Source: Penelope pileata
Lineage: Eukaryota; Chordata; Aves; Galliformes; Cracidae
Direction of reading: 5' to 3'
DNA length: 64,000 nucleotides
Assembly: GCA_013396635.1 (NCBI GenBank)
Contig: WBMW01000009.1
Location: 158,630 to 222,629 of the forward strand
Shown: positions 27,101 to 42,100 of the stretch, one piece after another
How positions within the stretch are numbered: position 1 is the first letter of the stretch
How the letters are laid out: each line of letters begins with the position of its first letter
The notes under the pieces: generated by a model
The model's input: the letters and a program-made list of their open reading frames with translations, nothing else
Told to the model about the DNA's origin: nothing
Databases searched by the model: none
Program-made: the position numbers and the translations under genes

Positions 27101-30100
27101 CAAGCCCAGTAGTGCCACTAAAGGAGACCACTCTCCCCATGGCACTGCTTATAATCTTATTTTTGGACTGTCTAGAGGTTGAAGCAACTTCAGCAGTTAC
27201 CACATTGTGGAACAACAAACAAACCCCCGTTCACTGCCCAGTTAGCAAGCAGAACCATCTTACCTTGTGACTCCATAAGTACTAGGACAAAGGAGACAAG
27301 TATGCAATGAGGTGCATGCTGTTAGTCTGTTGAAGTAAAACCTTGAAATGCATCACACTAAATCAGCTTCAGGAAGAATGGATGAAAACAAGGCTCTTGA
27401 TTACCACTACCCCTTGTTCAAAACACGGGGACACACTAACGTCCCACTGACTTTGATGCACTTTCAAAATACACCAAGCTTCTAGATGGCCAAGTCACAT
27501 GTTGTCACTGATACTCAAATGCAATACTGAAACTTTCATGAGCTTCTTTACATCATGATAGAACAAGTTAGCAAAAAATTTACTCCAGCTACCTTCAATG
27601 TGAAATAGACCTTAGTAACTAAAAAGTCAGCTAATGAAAATGCCTCCAAGAATCACTGAAAAACAATTCAAATTTAGGAAGGAAGAGTGCTGTCAAAGTC
27701 TTAACTCAATTACACCTTATAAAACAATTTGTACTTACCTTTCATAGGGGGTTTTCTTCATCCCACTGTCCTTAATATAATCCACTAGCTGCTTCTGTGT
27801 TCGTCCACTGTGAACCCACAAAAGTACAAATGTTATGAAATGCAGTGGATAAGAACTACAAATCGAGTTCTCTAGAATATCTTTTCATTTTGATCTCATT
27901 TTCTAAGACATAAGCAATTCAGCTTCAATAAATCTATTATGCTCCTCCATACCTGTATCTGAATGATGACCCTCTGGTGAAGAAGACTGCTTTAGCCTTT
28001 GGCTTTGGCTGATCAAAGAGCCTAAAAAATGTATGATACTCAACACAGATTTTCCAGAAGTTTTTACATTCATCCCTACTTCCCAAAAGAAACTCCAGCG
28101 TATCCTGATATGGGCCCTGGGAACAAAACACAAAAGCTAAGTAGATGGCAATGGAAGAGAAAAGGAAAGTACAGATCTCAACAAAAAGCTTCAACTGCAG
28201 TGAGACACAGTATTCTAAGTCATTTCTCATACCTGAAAGCAATGGATATGGTTTTGAATGCAGTTTAAATCATTTAATTACTTAGAAAAATATTTTTAAC
28301 CTGGAAAATGTAAAAATGCTTAAAATGCACACGACTAAGACAGTAGAAACATGATGGATATATTCCACACCAACAAATAATGAGCATAAGCATCGCAATT
28401 TGAAAGAAATTAAAATATTTAAGAGTAATTGTAGTGATCTTAAAAATATTTCTTCCTTAAAAGCTCTGGTGCTTGTTTTACTTCCTGAGATTTAGCAGAG
28501 ACTGGATAATGCTGTGTATGTCAGAATAGAGTTCCTCTGTGAAATCTCTGAGGGTCTCTTTGTGAGACACATGACTACACACGATGTCAGCATGTCCTGT
28601 CTGAGATTTCTGAGATACACATAACTGTATTATGTTCACACTTTTTTTTTTCATTCTGATATAGCTCTATGTTGAAGATAATCCAGTCATTAAGTATGGA
28701 AGCAACAAAGGGAGCAATAATAGCTTTGATGATATTTGCAATCAAAAACATCTGTTGTGGTATTTTTCACGGTTGGCTGATTCACTTCTGCTTTACAGAC
28801 ATATAAAAAAGATAAGGCTGTAGTAAGAATAATCACATAGTTCTTAAACTCCAGCAATGTAATCTCAGCCATCCACTGTTTCCTGAAGTGTATCAGGTTA
28901 CATTATTCTTACTTGAATCAAGGAACTTAACTTGCTTTTATCTGAACAACAAAGATTTGCTGTTTTGATGCTGAAGTTATCTGAGCTCATTTGGACTACA
29001 GTGGATCAGAGGGCTCAGGAGTGTTAACCTCCGTTTATATCAAAGGAAATATTTCAGAGAATTTTTTCAGAGTAAAAATACACACACAGGACACATCAAA
29101 TAATTGATTTTTTTTCCTATAACATTTATACATGCCCATGCCTATGTCAGAGATACACGGAAGCTGACGCACAGAAGTAAAATCTAAAATGACAGGCATG
29201 GGGTGAGAAAGTAAAGCTTTTTGTTTGAGTGTTGAAGCCAAACCTAGCCCTCTGATGATGTCTTATAAAATCACAAACTACAGAATTTTTCATGATAGAA
29301 TTAAGTATATGCAATCTTTTCAACACTGACAAGCCTGTTATTATGGCAAAACTTACACAGACCTCTGGGTGGAGTTTAATAAGGAATCTTTTCCTCTTGA
29401 AGCTTAGCTTACGGACCTTTGACCAGTTAAAGGTATTGATTTTCGTATTACCCTGAATTAAAATGATAACAGTTAGAAGCCTGCAAACGTTTCAGAAGAA
29501 CAGTAAACTAAATTCTGTTGCAGGCATACAGACACATGAATGCACACACACACACACACCCCAACCCATTCTGTTCAACTCTTATTTCTGGTAACAACAT
29601 TACCTTAAGCAATTTTATCTTTTAGTAAAGGCCAACTACAAATTGTACGATGCCTGTATGTCTCTAAGCAGACAACTACATGGAAACCTAGAAAACTGGA
29701 ACAGTAAGGAATATTTTCTATATACTTCTATATGTCAAGACGAACACCATCCCAGCAAAACTACAATACAGCATCAAAACAAAACTCCCAAGGTTACAGA
29801 ACTGTTCTAGGGCTGTACAAAATGAATTGATGATTTTTCCTGAACATGTAAGTAACTTTCAAATAGATGACATAAAACATGGTACTTGGGTATCACTGTT
29901 AGTTTGGTGATTTTTGACGCTCCTCTCTCCACCAACAAGGGCAAACTGCGCTACACAATGATTTGTGGGCTTAAATGAAACTCTGTTGACCATCAAATAT
30001 GTGCTAGATTTTACCATCAGACACACTTGAAAATAAAATACAAGTTACTCCCAAGACAAGCTGATGGAAAAACAGACAGGTGCACCTGGTAGGCTTTGCC

Positions 30101-33100
30101 CTCCTTACCTGGAATACTAGCACACCCATGTGCGAAACAGCTAGATTAATTTTTGTGCCCTCACGATCAGATGCAAGGTGAAATCTGATGCCATACATCT
30201 CCAGTTTCCGAGCAATTTCAAGCACTTGAAAGTCTGATTCGGCAGGAGTTTGACCCCTGTAATGAGGAGGAAAAAGAAACTTTTTAGATCAATTTGATTG
30301 TACAACAACACGTGGCTAAAACACTCAAGTTGTAACTCTGGCACAGAAACAGAATGTTCTGTGTAATCCACTTTGACAGGCTCACCTGATGTTAAGCATT
30401 ATATTGAGATTTTTGTATGACAGGAGGAACCTATAGCAGATGCCCACCTAAAAAGCATCCCACAGACCAAGGCACTGAAACAATGTTAAGTAGCTCAGAC
30501 TCAGCTTTCTCAATTTAGGAACAACAAAGTTCCAACAAACCAGAATTCAATCCGCAGTGATCCCTTACTCTGCTTGCTTGTATACACATTAATATTAACC
30601 AGACAAAAAGTGAGAGATGAAAGACTTAGGCAACCAGCATGATGGAAACAAAGCAAACACTGCAAGAGTTTCAGGTCTGGTTTCAGGATTGCATTAGAAC
30701 TATGACACTAGCACGACTGGCTGTGAGGCATTCCCCTGGTCTTTGGCTGTTTAGCTTCCTCCTTGCCAAGGAATCAAGAGAAAGACTTCAAAAATTGTTT
30801 TTGAAGGATTGTCTGCTATTGAAACACTGTTGAAACCACACGGCAGATCTACCCAAACAGTGTGTCTCCAGTGGGAGTGTGCACAATGTCCAAGCAAGAA
30901 GTATGGAGAACAGCACCGATGCTGTCATGCACCAGTCACACGCTCACTTGTTTCTCCATAAGCCTGCTGAAGTCAAACAATCGACACCTTATTTTCCTGA
31001 ACTACACAGTCATGTATCTTCATCCCTCCCCATATTTCTCCACGAGGGGGAGTGCCCTGGTCTATCCATTGCATTTTCCTGCTGGTGAGCAGCCACGCAG
31101 CGCTGGCTGGGAGCAGAGGAACCCTGGCTGCTGGAGACACGAAGCAGCCAAAGCACCTCCCGTCCCTGGCACACAGGTGGGGCAGAGCTCTCAAGCCACC
31201 AAGACAACACTGTGAAGGCCAAGATCCCAAAATATGGACCACCCCAAACCAGACCATTCTGAAAGCCTACAAACCATCTAGGGAAATATCAGTACCTCCT
31301 CATGAGTCAAATCTGTATCAGTTTGGGTGGGCTCAGAGTGGGGCTTTAGGGTACTAAAAGAACAAATGAGTGCTGCTATGGAGATGGTGGAGATGCAGGA
31401 TGGAGCTGAAGATGGACCGAGATGGAAGATGGAGGAGCTTGTGCTGCACGAAGTACTCCTGTCACACTGCAAACTAGGAAAGTCCTTATTACAAACACAG
31501 CCTGGTGGCACGCTGAGTGCCTAAGGCAGCCCCTAAGCTAAGAGCACGGTGAGGCAACAGTGCAGGCCAACCTGGGGTACAAGCACGGCCCAGGAGAGCA
31601 GATGGTGGAAGCTGAAGCCTTCTCCAGCACCAACAACACAGACACACGAGCAGCACAGCAGCTGCCTGGGCACTGCCAGCCTACAAACACCTCCCTGCTG
31701 AAAAGGGTGAGAAATAAGAAATGCTACGCTGCTTCCAAGCAGGAGCCATGCGAGCCATCCACACCACTGCGCTGATGGAAGTGTTCTTGCCACATGTAGA
31801 TTTGCTAGGACAAATGTCAAGGCACAAGGGAGCTTATCTGCCCAGGGAGTGGAGGAGTCACCGTCCCTGGAGGCGTTCAAGAAACGTGGAGACCTGGCAC
31901 TTAGGGACATGGCTCAGTGGGCAACAGTGGTGGTAGGTGGATGGTTGGACCAGATGATCTTAGAAATCTTTTCCAATCTTAATGATTCTATTGTTCTATT
32001 TTATGAAGGGGGACACAGGAGAAAAACTTACTCTATTTAAGGGCCAACGAGTGGTGAAACCAGCACATGCGGTCAAAGACAAATTGCAGAAGCCCTGTTT
32101 CCAAAGGATTGCCCTTCTTCTATAAACATGTTCCAGCTCATTCAAGGAGAAGACAAACTACTGATCACAAGACCTGTTTTCCTGCACAACACAGTGCCAG
32201 CCCCACCAGTGCATCAATCCTCCTGGCTTGCCTTCCTAAGCGCTCTCCTCTTATCTATCTACAGCAGTAATGTTTTAAATGAAACAACTTTTTGTTCTAT
32301 GCACATTTCTTTGGAATACAAATGGAGAACATTGAAGTGAATAGTTAGTGCATTTAAATGTAACAAAACAATAACTACTACAACATATATTAACTGCACA
32401 TAAGAAATGCGTGCCTCTACAACTCAGAGCACAGTCACAAAACTTACTGTTTACAACAACTTTTTTTAAATTGGAGTAAGAAGAAATAATGCTTCTTTGA
32501 TTCTTAGTAAAATGTTCCTTACACTGAAGCACACACATACATAAAAGGGCACTCATAAAGCAAGTCTGAATGCACATACTATAGGATTTCAACCGTTTTC
32601 TATTGCTTTATTCATTCTGCAGAAAAACTCCAAAACACTACAGCAGGAAATCCATTTATTTTTTTCCCCCCACCTGGAGAAAGCAAGGATTCAGTGAAGT
32701 TCCTGACTTTGCAAATTCCAGCCTCAATGCAACGTCAGTGTTATATGACCATGTATGTATAAAGCAACTGCAAAGAACGGTGAAGCGCAGAGGAAAAAAA
32801 GCTGATTTCAAATGGAAAAATAAAGGCCAACCCAACTGCATAAAGAGCCTTGGGCTGTATTTCCTGCAGTGTTACCACCACAGATGCTAGCTATGTCTGG
32901 GAGCTTAAACTGGTAAAGCAGATTTCTCCTTCCCTTACCAAAACGAGTAATGCTGGAATAAGCATTTTTATTCCAGCTTTAAGCATTACTAGCATTTCTT
33001 CCACAGATTCCTTAGCTGTGTCAAAACAGTTGAAGTACCATATCATTAAACATATTACAAATGTGTTTATTAAACATGTACAAGACAAAAAAGTGAGATC

Positions 33101-36100
33101 ATAAATATTAATTTTGGCCACAGCTTCTTGAGTTACGCTCTAAGAGCACTGTGTGTAACTCCCACCCACACTAATTCCTGGTATAATTCTTCTGAATAGA
33201 GCTGCATTAAGAATGAATGCGGTGCTTTGTCTTTGGAGAGGATGCTAAGGTTGCCGGAGGTTGGGAACTGGGGCTGGTGGGGAATGGAAACAAAAATTAG
33301 GACAAAATAGCAACCAGAAAATTTGACAGCGTGTTATTAAAAATTCTTGATAACCAGCATAAGTGCTGCAGAACCACTCTTATTTTACGTTCTGATCCAT
33401 CAGACACGATCAAAAGCACGGTGCATCTCAGGAACAATAAAGAAATTTTTTAAGAGTGTCCTCATAGACAAAACCTGCCCGCACCTACCAAAGAAGGAAG
33501 AGTCTGGAGCAGGGAATGCTAGGAGCGATGCCAGGCAGCCCAGGCTGCACAGCAAACGTTTACAAATGAGAAGCAGTTTCAGAGTAATTACCCTCAGATG
33601 TTTGCTGCAGACTAAGCTGCACAGACCGGCCCGAAAACAATCTGGTCTAATTTTGTTCATCCATTAAGCAGATAAATCTACTTAGTCTTCCCCAGGTCAA
33701 TGGACAACAGCCCATCTTTCACAACTATTTTCCAGCCAAAATTGCTGGCACTGCAATAGCTTCTCACGTAAAGGTTGCTTACAAACATCCACCTAGGCAA
33801 ATATTTTTCAAGTGTTACAATATTCATGTGGCAAGCAGGGCAATTGTTTCAAATCCCATGCTGCTGAAAGCTCTGTGATGCATACAGCTTTTACAAACAG
33901 GGATGAATACAGAATTTTAAAGATCATGCAGTCAAAGTGCTGTGTTTTCACAGACTGCTTAGCCTAGGCAGCAATCTAAAAGTACAGTTTTTTCTGATTC
34001 ATAAACAATTTATGAACACCCTGTTTTCAAAATAATTTCAATCATGGACAACTAGCCTAACAAGTTGTGACAGTACCTAAGGGATAAGAGTCAATGGAAA
34101 TAGATATAAATGCAATAAATCTTCAGTTTCTTTCCTGACTTACATACATATATACAAAAAAAACCAGAGTTATTCAAGGCAAGGAAATTATGTTAAAAAA
34201 CAAATCCATCAAGCAAAACAGAGTCAACATTTTCTTTAGCTATCCACTCTCTCATGTTTAATTCTGGTCTACAATCCCCTCACAGCAATTCCTCTACTTG
34301 TACTACTTGCAGGAAGGCAGAAAGCATCGTACTCTGAGGGCTTGGGACACCTGGATCTCACTGCACAACAGCATCTTCAAAATACAAATGGACCACAGAA
34401 ATAAATAGGCCATGTTAACTCAGACTGTTGCTGAAACAAGTAACTAATGTGCTGTTCCAAAAATACATCTTATTTACTGTTGCTATATTTGCAAAGTTAA
34501 ATATAAAAACCATGTTCTTGTGTTTGTGAAAATAAGTATTTGTAAAAGGAAAAAAAACAGACACATTTTATAGAGAATAAGCTTACAATCTCATCTTTCT
34601 GAATAGAGCCTTCCCAACGGATTTACTCTTCTTCTGATACAGAACAGAGGCATAGATTTTCTTCTACCCCTCTTCCACCAGTCCTACCAGCTAAGGTGAA
34701 GCTACACAACACCAAACCGCAGCCTTCTAACGTGAAGAGCCACCTGAGGAGATGAAGCACCCCGGAAGGCTCACGCATCCTCCCGCTCCACGACTCACGT
34801 GCGGTGCCAGAAGGAATCCTGCTGCCACCCCAACCAGAGCGACGCTCCCTGCTCGGTACTGCACAGAAAGGGACAGCACACTGCTGTGTGAGTGAGCGTG
34901 GTTAAAGCAAAGTGAGGCTGCAGAATACGGAAACAGAAAGAGAAAAGATGATGCAGCAGAGATCTGGAGAGGAGCCATCCCCTGGGAAGTGCGTTCCCTT
35001 TTCTGGAGGCTGCACTGTTAGCTGAGGAAAACAGCACTCTGTTAGAGATAAGTGGGGGGCATAAGAAGGTGAAATGAAGGAAATAAAAAATGAAAAGGAA
35101 AGCCGAAAATAAAAATAAGAAGCAAAAGTATGGTGAGAGAGAGAAGAGAAGGATCTTGCTCATTGCACAGAACTCCGCACTGGCAGAAAGGAGACACAGA
35201 GAGAGGGTCCATCCTTCCCCTTGCTCCTTCTAATGGAAGTGTGGAAAAAAGTGTGCAAACTAAGAAAATGCAGGACCTTCACCACTCTTACTAAAAATGG
35301 AAAAGGGTGCCAGTACTCACTGAGTAAGGAAAGAGAGAAGAGACATGTAAGGAAGTCCCAGCTATTTTTAGGACCGCAATGCTTCCAAAATTACATCTAT
35401 GTAACAGAAATTTTCCAAAGAAGCAAGGAGATTTAAAACAAGCCTTCACGCTACTCAGGTAGCACTGACATGTGACTGTAACACTTTCTTGCCCACATGC
35501 TTGAAATGATTTGAATGTATGCTTCTCAAAGACTGCTTCACATTGTTGAAGGGACTGCAAATCCTATTTGGTGATGCTAGATGCAATTATCACTCAACTA
35601 AAGCAAAGTACCCTTCCGGCAAGGAATCTTTTCCCACTAACTTTCCTCTGACTTTTTCCTTTTAGGCAAAAATATGAAGTTCTTTACTGCATAAAATTAT
35701 TAACAGTAGCTTTTAAAAAAAATAAAATCCCAGGGCTAATTGATAAAATTACCCATCCCTGACTCAGAAGACAGTCACTACCTTTTCAGTCAAAAAAGCA
35801 AAACAAGAAAATTGCAAGCAAACAGAAACAACTCCATCAGACCCAGCCATGTGGTCAACCAAGGGCTGTTCTGAGTGTGGTCTGCATGCTTTCATCCCAG
35901 AACTACAAAATGAAACATTTCATCTCATCATTTAATCAGTATTATCACTGCACACTTAAAAGGTTAAAAAAAAAAAANAAATACTGATTTTCTGGGAAGT
36001 ATTTTGGTCACAACAGAGCCTCTTAATAGGTTGCCTTTTCTTTACTCAGCACCATGTGTCTCCCTTCTACTCCAAATCTTACTTCTCACAATATTTTACT

Positions 36101-39100
36101 AAGAATATCTTCACATTTTAAGATCAGCTAAACAAGACTGAAGACAGATGACCTTACTGTTTGCTGAACATGCAAGGTAGGAGAAGCAGGCACTTCTAAC
36201 AATAAAGCACTCATTTTTGCAGTTCCTGGCTCTGTATTCAAATTAATTTGATATTTGTGGTGAATAGCTCCTTTGTCCCTAACAAATTTATTATTTCAAA
36301 AATACTTGAACCATGAAAGCAGGTACTGCATAAATTCTGATGAAAGTTATTTCTCTCCCACTCCCTCTGTCCCTCTCTATTTTCTTTATTCTACAGTAAG
36401 TACATTGTAATGTATTTCTAATTATGTAGACAAAAGCAAGACCTATGTATTTAATGACAAGTTGAACTTAAACTTTGCAAATCTGAAATTTAGAGTGATT
36501 TTGCTTCAAACAATTATTACAGGCTCATGATAGGCTTCTTTTCTGCATTATTAAAAGTACACTGTAATATTACTCAAGAAAAACTATTGCCCAACAATTC
36601 TGTCCTCTTCTATTTCTCTTGCTCCCTCAAAGAAAATAACCATGCTAGAATTAATGCACATTTACCTTGTATTACAAAAAACAAGCATTCATTATTGTTG
36701 TCACCTGTCCTCTTACAAATGCCCACTATACTACTGCAGTCCATCATATTTGGAAAAGTGTAGACATTTAAACAAGGTTCTCATTGTGGCTTTCCCTCTG
36801 CCACAAGTGTTTAATTTAAGCCATATGTATACATGGAAAGCCAACATGCACAAACCTGTAGATTGTCCCCAGACAAACTGTCTTGTTCTCTGAGTTTAAA
36901 TAGCTGCAACGTTATATTCACACACAAAATGTAGAATAAACTGTTCAAATGTAGGATAAAACTGTGTTAAGTACCAACAGTAACTATTGCTACATCCAGC
37001 CTTTCTCATTAGACATACCTGGTGTTCAGCAAATACAACAGAACGCCATCACATCGAGCCAGCCTGCCTGCTCCCCAGCTCCACCCCCGTGTCCCCAGCA
37101 GTGGGGTACCATCACCCTCACTTACACATGCTTCCTGTGGAACTCCAGGATCTTCCCTTGAATTCTTTCCTGGTTTGGCAAATACTGATTTATCTTAAGG
37201 TGTTCTCGATCCTCTGATTCATCAAAATCCCCTATTTCAGCTATTACAGAAAATAAAACAGCGTTAGAATACAAAGAAGCAATGGAATAGGAACAATGAC
37301 AGAAAATATTTGGTAAGGAACCGAGGGAGATGAGACCCCAAGGAGTTGGACTGTATTTTCCTTTCACTGTTTCAGATTTGTGCATTATGCTGTGTATCCA
37401 ACTTCACTTTAGATAACGTTCATTTCCCCCAGGCAGATTTCCTGGGGGTCGTAGCAGCACAAATCCACACCTTTCAGGAATGACGCTGTAGATTGAGGAA
37501 GAGACTTACAGATGAAGAAAGTGCGAATCAAAAGTACAGAACAGCTTCTATCTGATAAAACATGAGAGAGGCCAGAAGTCTTTGGCTCAGAAGAGAAAAG
37601 CATAAGGCACACAGAATTTATGGCAGATGTATATAAAATTACAAATTGAATGAAAAATAAATATATTAAGAAACACTTCTTTTTCCTTTCCTATGCAAGC
37701 CAAAAAAATAAGCTGTGAAACTCGTTTTCAGGGAAGGATGCCAAAAATATAAGCCAATTCAAAAAATAATTGGACAAATACAAGGAAGCAAAGTTCAAGG
37801 GCAACTCAACAAAGAGTTAAGGAATCAATCTGACTTAGAAGGGCCACATGCAAAGATTATTGGATGGATGCAGTAACGGAAGTATCACCATATGCTTGCT
37901 CTGTTTCTCACGTCTTCCCCACAGCATCTGCTATCAACTACTGTCAGAGAAAGGAGAGTGGACTAAACAAACCAATAATCTCATCCAAGACAGATGTTCT
38001 TCAACAGAACATAGCAATATCCTGTTTAAAATCAAGCCAGCATACGTGAAAAAAACTGAAGGGCACTTTTGTAAAATAATTTTATGTTAAAAAGCATCAT
38101 TCTTTCTCATTTCTACTTTCCTAGTAAGGTAAAACCAAGATCAGCAAGGCCAGACACTGAGATGTGCTCAGCAGCTCCACATTGCCCTGGAATTATTTCC
38201 AAACCTTATGCAAAGCTTTGACAAATCATTAGCAAATTTTAATTGTGCAACGCACTGACCGCACACACAGGACAGATCTTGTCTTCCAAGAAGGTAACTG
38301 TAACTAATATAATTATAGTTATATTATAATAATCTAATTAGAAGTAGAGAACAACTATTTAGTACCGCACATGTGAAGAGGTGTCATTAAAGGCTTTTGT
38401 TTTAAGTGAGCAAGGAGGCACAGAACCCTCTTTCTGCAGCTCACAGTACAGGTTTGGCTGCTGTGTGAGAGGACAGGCGAAGCTGAACCCATCTGGTTTC
38501 AACACCAATGAGTTTCTCAACCCGCTTGACTTAAAGGCCACATTTTCAGCTCTTTAGCTGCTTACTGACTAGGTAAGCAGAAACATGGAGAGCTCCCAAA
38601 TCAATTGCTTCCAATTTCCATTTCCACTCCCTCCAAGGAGGAAAGCTGCTGACAGCCCACATTTTGAACTTGTTCTCTCACATTTCTAGTTTTATTTCCG
38701 AAACTTCAGCCCAGTCTCTATACACTCATTGCCTTCCAGGCATGGGAAAATTTAGAAACTAACACAAGGAAGGACTGAGGCAGGAAGAACAGCTGGCTGA
38801 GAGCAGAGGAGTGCTGGTGACCCAGTTTGCAGAGCCAGAGCAAGAAGACAACACACAAGGGTTTTGGTTTTGCACAATCTTCACAAAGCCAAAGTTATTT
38901 TGTATGTTAAGTACCGGCTGCTCCCCACAACACCGGGAACTAACGAGCCCTGATTATAATCCCACTGTTCAAACAAGTTTACTGTGTTGTCCAGGACAAG
39001 ACAAAACACTTCCAGTTACCAGAATGCATGCAAAGACTCCTGCATGCTATTTAATTCACCACCTGACATCACCACAGAGGCGATACTAACACTGCAGAAA

Positions 39101-42100
39101 ATGAGAGACGAGAAGAGCTGCCGTGTTGTCACTGCAGGTCAGTCGCTCCTCTGCCAGGTCCCTCTTGATTTGCAAAGCAAACAGATACCTGAAAAGAGAG
39201 AGTAAGAAGTACAGCCTCAATATGTGAAGATTTAGAAACAGCTACACAGTGTTTTATACCTCTAATGCTTCCTATCATAACCAACACAAAACAGAAGCCT
39301 CGCTATCGTAGACAGCCAAATAAAACCAAACCCACAACTAATCCACCTGCACAGTGCAATTTATCGGAGTAAATGAACACACAGCAACAAGGAAGCTGAA
39401 GGAAAGCCACACTCCTTAACAAGCTTGAATTGTGAAGTAACAGTAGATGTAATTTTTAGATGGAAAGAAACTTAAGGAACACTTAAAGTGATTTTATCTG
39501 ATAGAACAGAGATGAGAGAACATTACTGATCCCAGCATCTCGTTAGGAGAAATAATTTCTGCTAACGCTTATTTAATTTACTCAGTGGTTGCATTTTCCA
39601 GAACTACAATGCTAGCAGTCTATAAAGACAGCAAGAAATTAAATTTATTTTTCTTATAGACAATATTAATTTACCAAAGTATTTTCTGAAACAGGAGCTA
39701 AAGGAACAGTATTAGTCATAAGCTGCCTGCAAAAAATACAAGGAAAGAAGAAAAACGTGGCAGGACTGAAAGTGCAGTGATAAGGACTGACTTAGCAACC
39801 TAACCCAATTTTAATACATGTTTATTAATATAATGCTGGCAAGTCTTTTGTGCTTTTCTTTTTACTTGGAAGAAGGTGCAGTAAATAGGCAGCAGTAAAT
39901 ACACAGTATCGTTATGTCACCTCTGAACTGGTGATAAACGTGAACAGTAAAGCATGTTTGCAGGTTCTAGAATACTTAAAGTGAGGATTTCTGCAGTTTA
40001 AATGATAAATCATTTATTAAAATATGATTATTTTATATAGGTTCTGTTCACAAATACAGGTGTCTCCTCCATACCCTGTGTCTTTCAATGCTGTGATATT
40101 TGGCAAGCCCTTACCTACGGTGTTTTCTGCTTTGAAAAACACTTCTTCTGATATCATCCATCTACCAAAATGTGTCTGCTCAAAATGTGGCACTAACCAA
40201 AAGTGCTCTTTCAATTATCTTCAGTATAAGTCTTGTTTGGAAATAGATGCAGCATCCTCCTGTTCCCACCTTCATTCCAGTAGGTAACACAAACGAAACT
40301 CTTCAAGAAATACTTTACCTCGTATATTCCTCTTGCAGCTGACCTGGGTCTGGAGGGAAAAACTTGACAGCTAGACGAAGCATTGTAGTCTTCGGTCCTA
40401 CAAGAAAAGTCAGTCATTTCACCAAGAACTCTCATTCTTTGTAAGCACAGAAACACAGCCACACAGAGCCCAGCCAGCTTCCAGCTCATCAGCTAACTGT
40501 AGGGCACCTATAGGGTACGGATGGTCCATGTCAACACAGACAGAGCAAGAAGGTTCCTTTTACAACTCTCTATCAGTAATACTCCCAGGGAACAGAATGG
40601 GGTGAAGTGCAGGAGAACTACGACGTAGCTACTTAACTGCACAGAAAAGTGTCACAGGTGACCCCGTGAGGGATGGAAGTCCATTTGCAGCCGGCTCCCA
40701 GCATGCCCACTAATAGCATTCCAACCTGATTTCCCACTGTTCTTGCCAAGCTGGACAACTTCTGCCTCTCACAGCCTGAGATAAATCCATTTTCTGCCCT
40801 CACGTTCTTGGCTGCCACCAAGAGGAGCAGAGCACAAGAGCTGCACTCAGCCCAGCGGGCTCTGAGGCCGGTCCTCAACGTGCAGCCTCAGAGCAGGGGC
40901 CAGGACAGTCAGTCTGGAGCACTGGGAGCCAGCAAAACCCAAGGAAACAGCAGAGCAGTCCCAGCACTCCTTGTGGGACTGCTCTGGTCCCGTTAACCCC
41001 AAAGCACACTGATTTCTTCTGCCTCAATACCTGATTTCCATACCCCAATGTCCAGCACCAATCTATTCCTCCACACATCCATCCTCTCATTTGCTAACAG
41101 AGGAACAAGAAAGCTTGCTTCCTGCCAAATTTTGCTTCCTTCTTGGGAGAACTCTCAGAGCATCACACAGCTGTCAAAAGGAGCAGCTCTCAGCCTCAGA
41201 ATTACCAGCAGGGAACAGAAAAATGAAACCACTAATCCCTGATTAGAGCATGCTATAGGGAACCAACAGAGGCTGGAGATAAAACCTTATAATGATGCAC
41301 CATATTTGCATTTGGCAAAGACAAATACCTTATTTTCAGGATTTTATAATCCTTGAGATACATCAAACGAGGAAAATAGTTTTAATGAACGATGTTAAGA
41401 AAGAAAAAAATGACATCCATTTTCTGAAATCGCTGCTAGGCTTTGGAACACCTCCACAAAGTTACGAACAGGCAGACACATTAATCACACCAAGCAATAG
41501 GGAACTGTCGTTGCAGGAGCAATTTTGGCTGTCTTCTGTAGGTCACAAATGACAATAAATAAACAAAGAGACATACAACTCCATATTTGCTTTTCTAACA
41601 CTTTCGTATCACAAGTCCACTTTTCGTTTATATTCTTGCCTTTCCTCTACGAATAAACCTCATTCTAAATAGGAAAAGTTTTAGTGTAGTGCAAGGAAGC
41701 ACTGGGCCAGTCTCAACCAAGATGCAGAACTCATTGTAAGAAACCAAATCTGAAAGCAAACAAACAAAAAAAATGACCAAAAATTACCCTGGAGGTAGGG
41801 TTCACACCAACCCCATACAGACTGGCGGTTCCTCAGAGATGATGCCCAAATTTCATCTACGTACTGCGTGCCTATTAGGAAGCCAAATGTCTGGCTGTGT
41901 TGCCAAAGAAAAGCCCAGACAGATATTTTCATCTGCTCTAAGTGTACTTGAGGCATTTTTCACATTTATTTGCAAGCATCAGCCGTGCCAGAAAGCCCCC
42001 AAGGAGGAAGAAAAGGAGGAGGTGCTCAGAGGAACGACTTGCTGTTCCAACCACCACCTTAATACTCCCAAGAATCTGGAGGAAACCTTTCCAAAATGTT

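Larger units (their letters stand above)
25869..30108 (-). other. FARP2: Introns between exons 11 and 7
   Basis: Besides exons 8-10 and the CR1 remnant at 26394-26460, only AT-rich unique sequence and the CA microsatellite are seen. Confidence 0.55.
30257..37125 (-). other. FARP2: FARP2 intron between exons 6 and 7, 6.9 kb
   Basis: Contains the CR1 tail at 31839-32003, the hairpin at 32946-32990 and the N at 35978. A GGA-rich patch at 31375-31440 and a moderately GC-rich patch around 34730-34880 have no clear function. No exon found. Confidence 0.65.

Noticed and set aside
38298..38345. AT-rich self-complementary stretch
   Set aside because: The pairing is what AT-rich simple sequence gives by chance, with no defined arms or flanking duplication.
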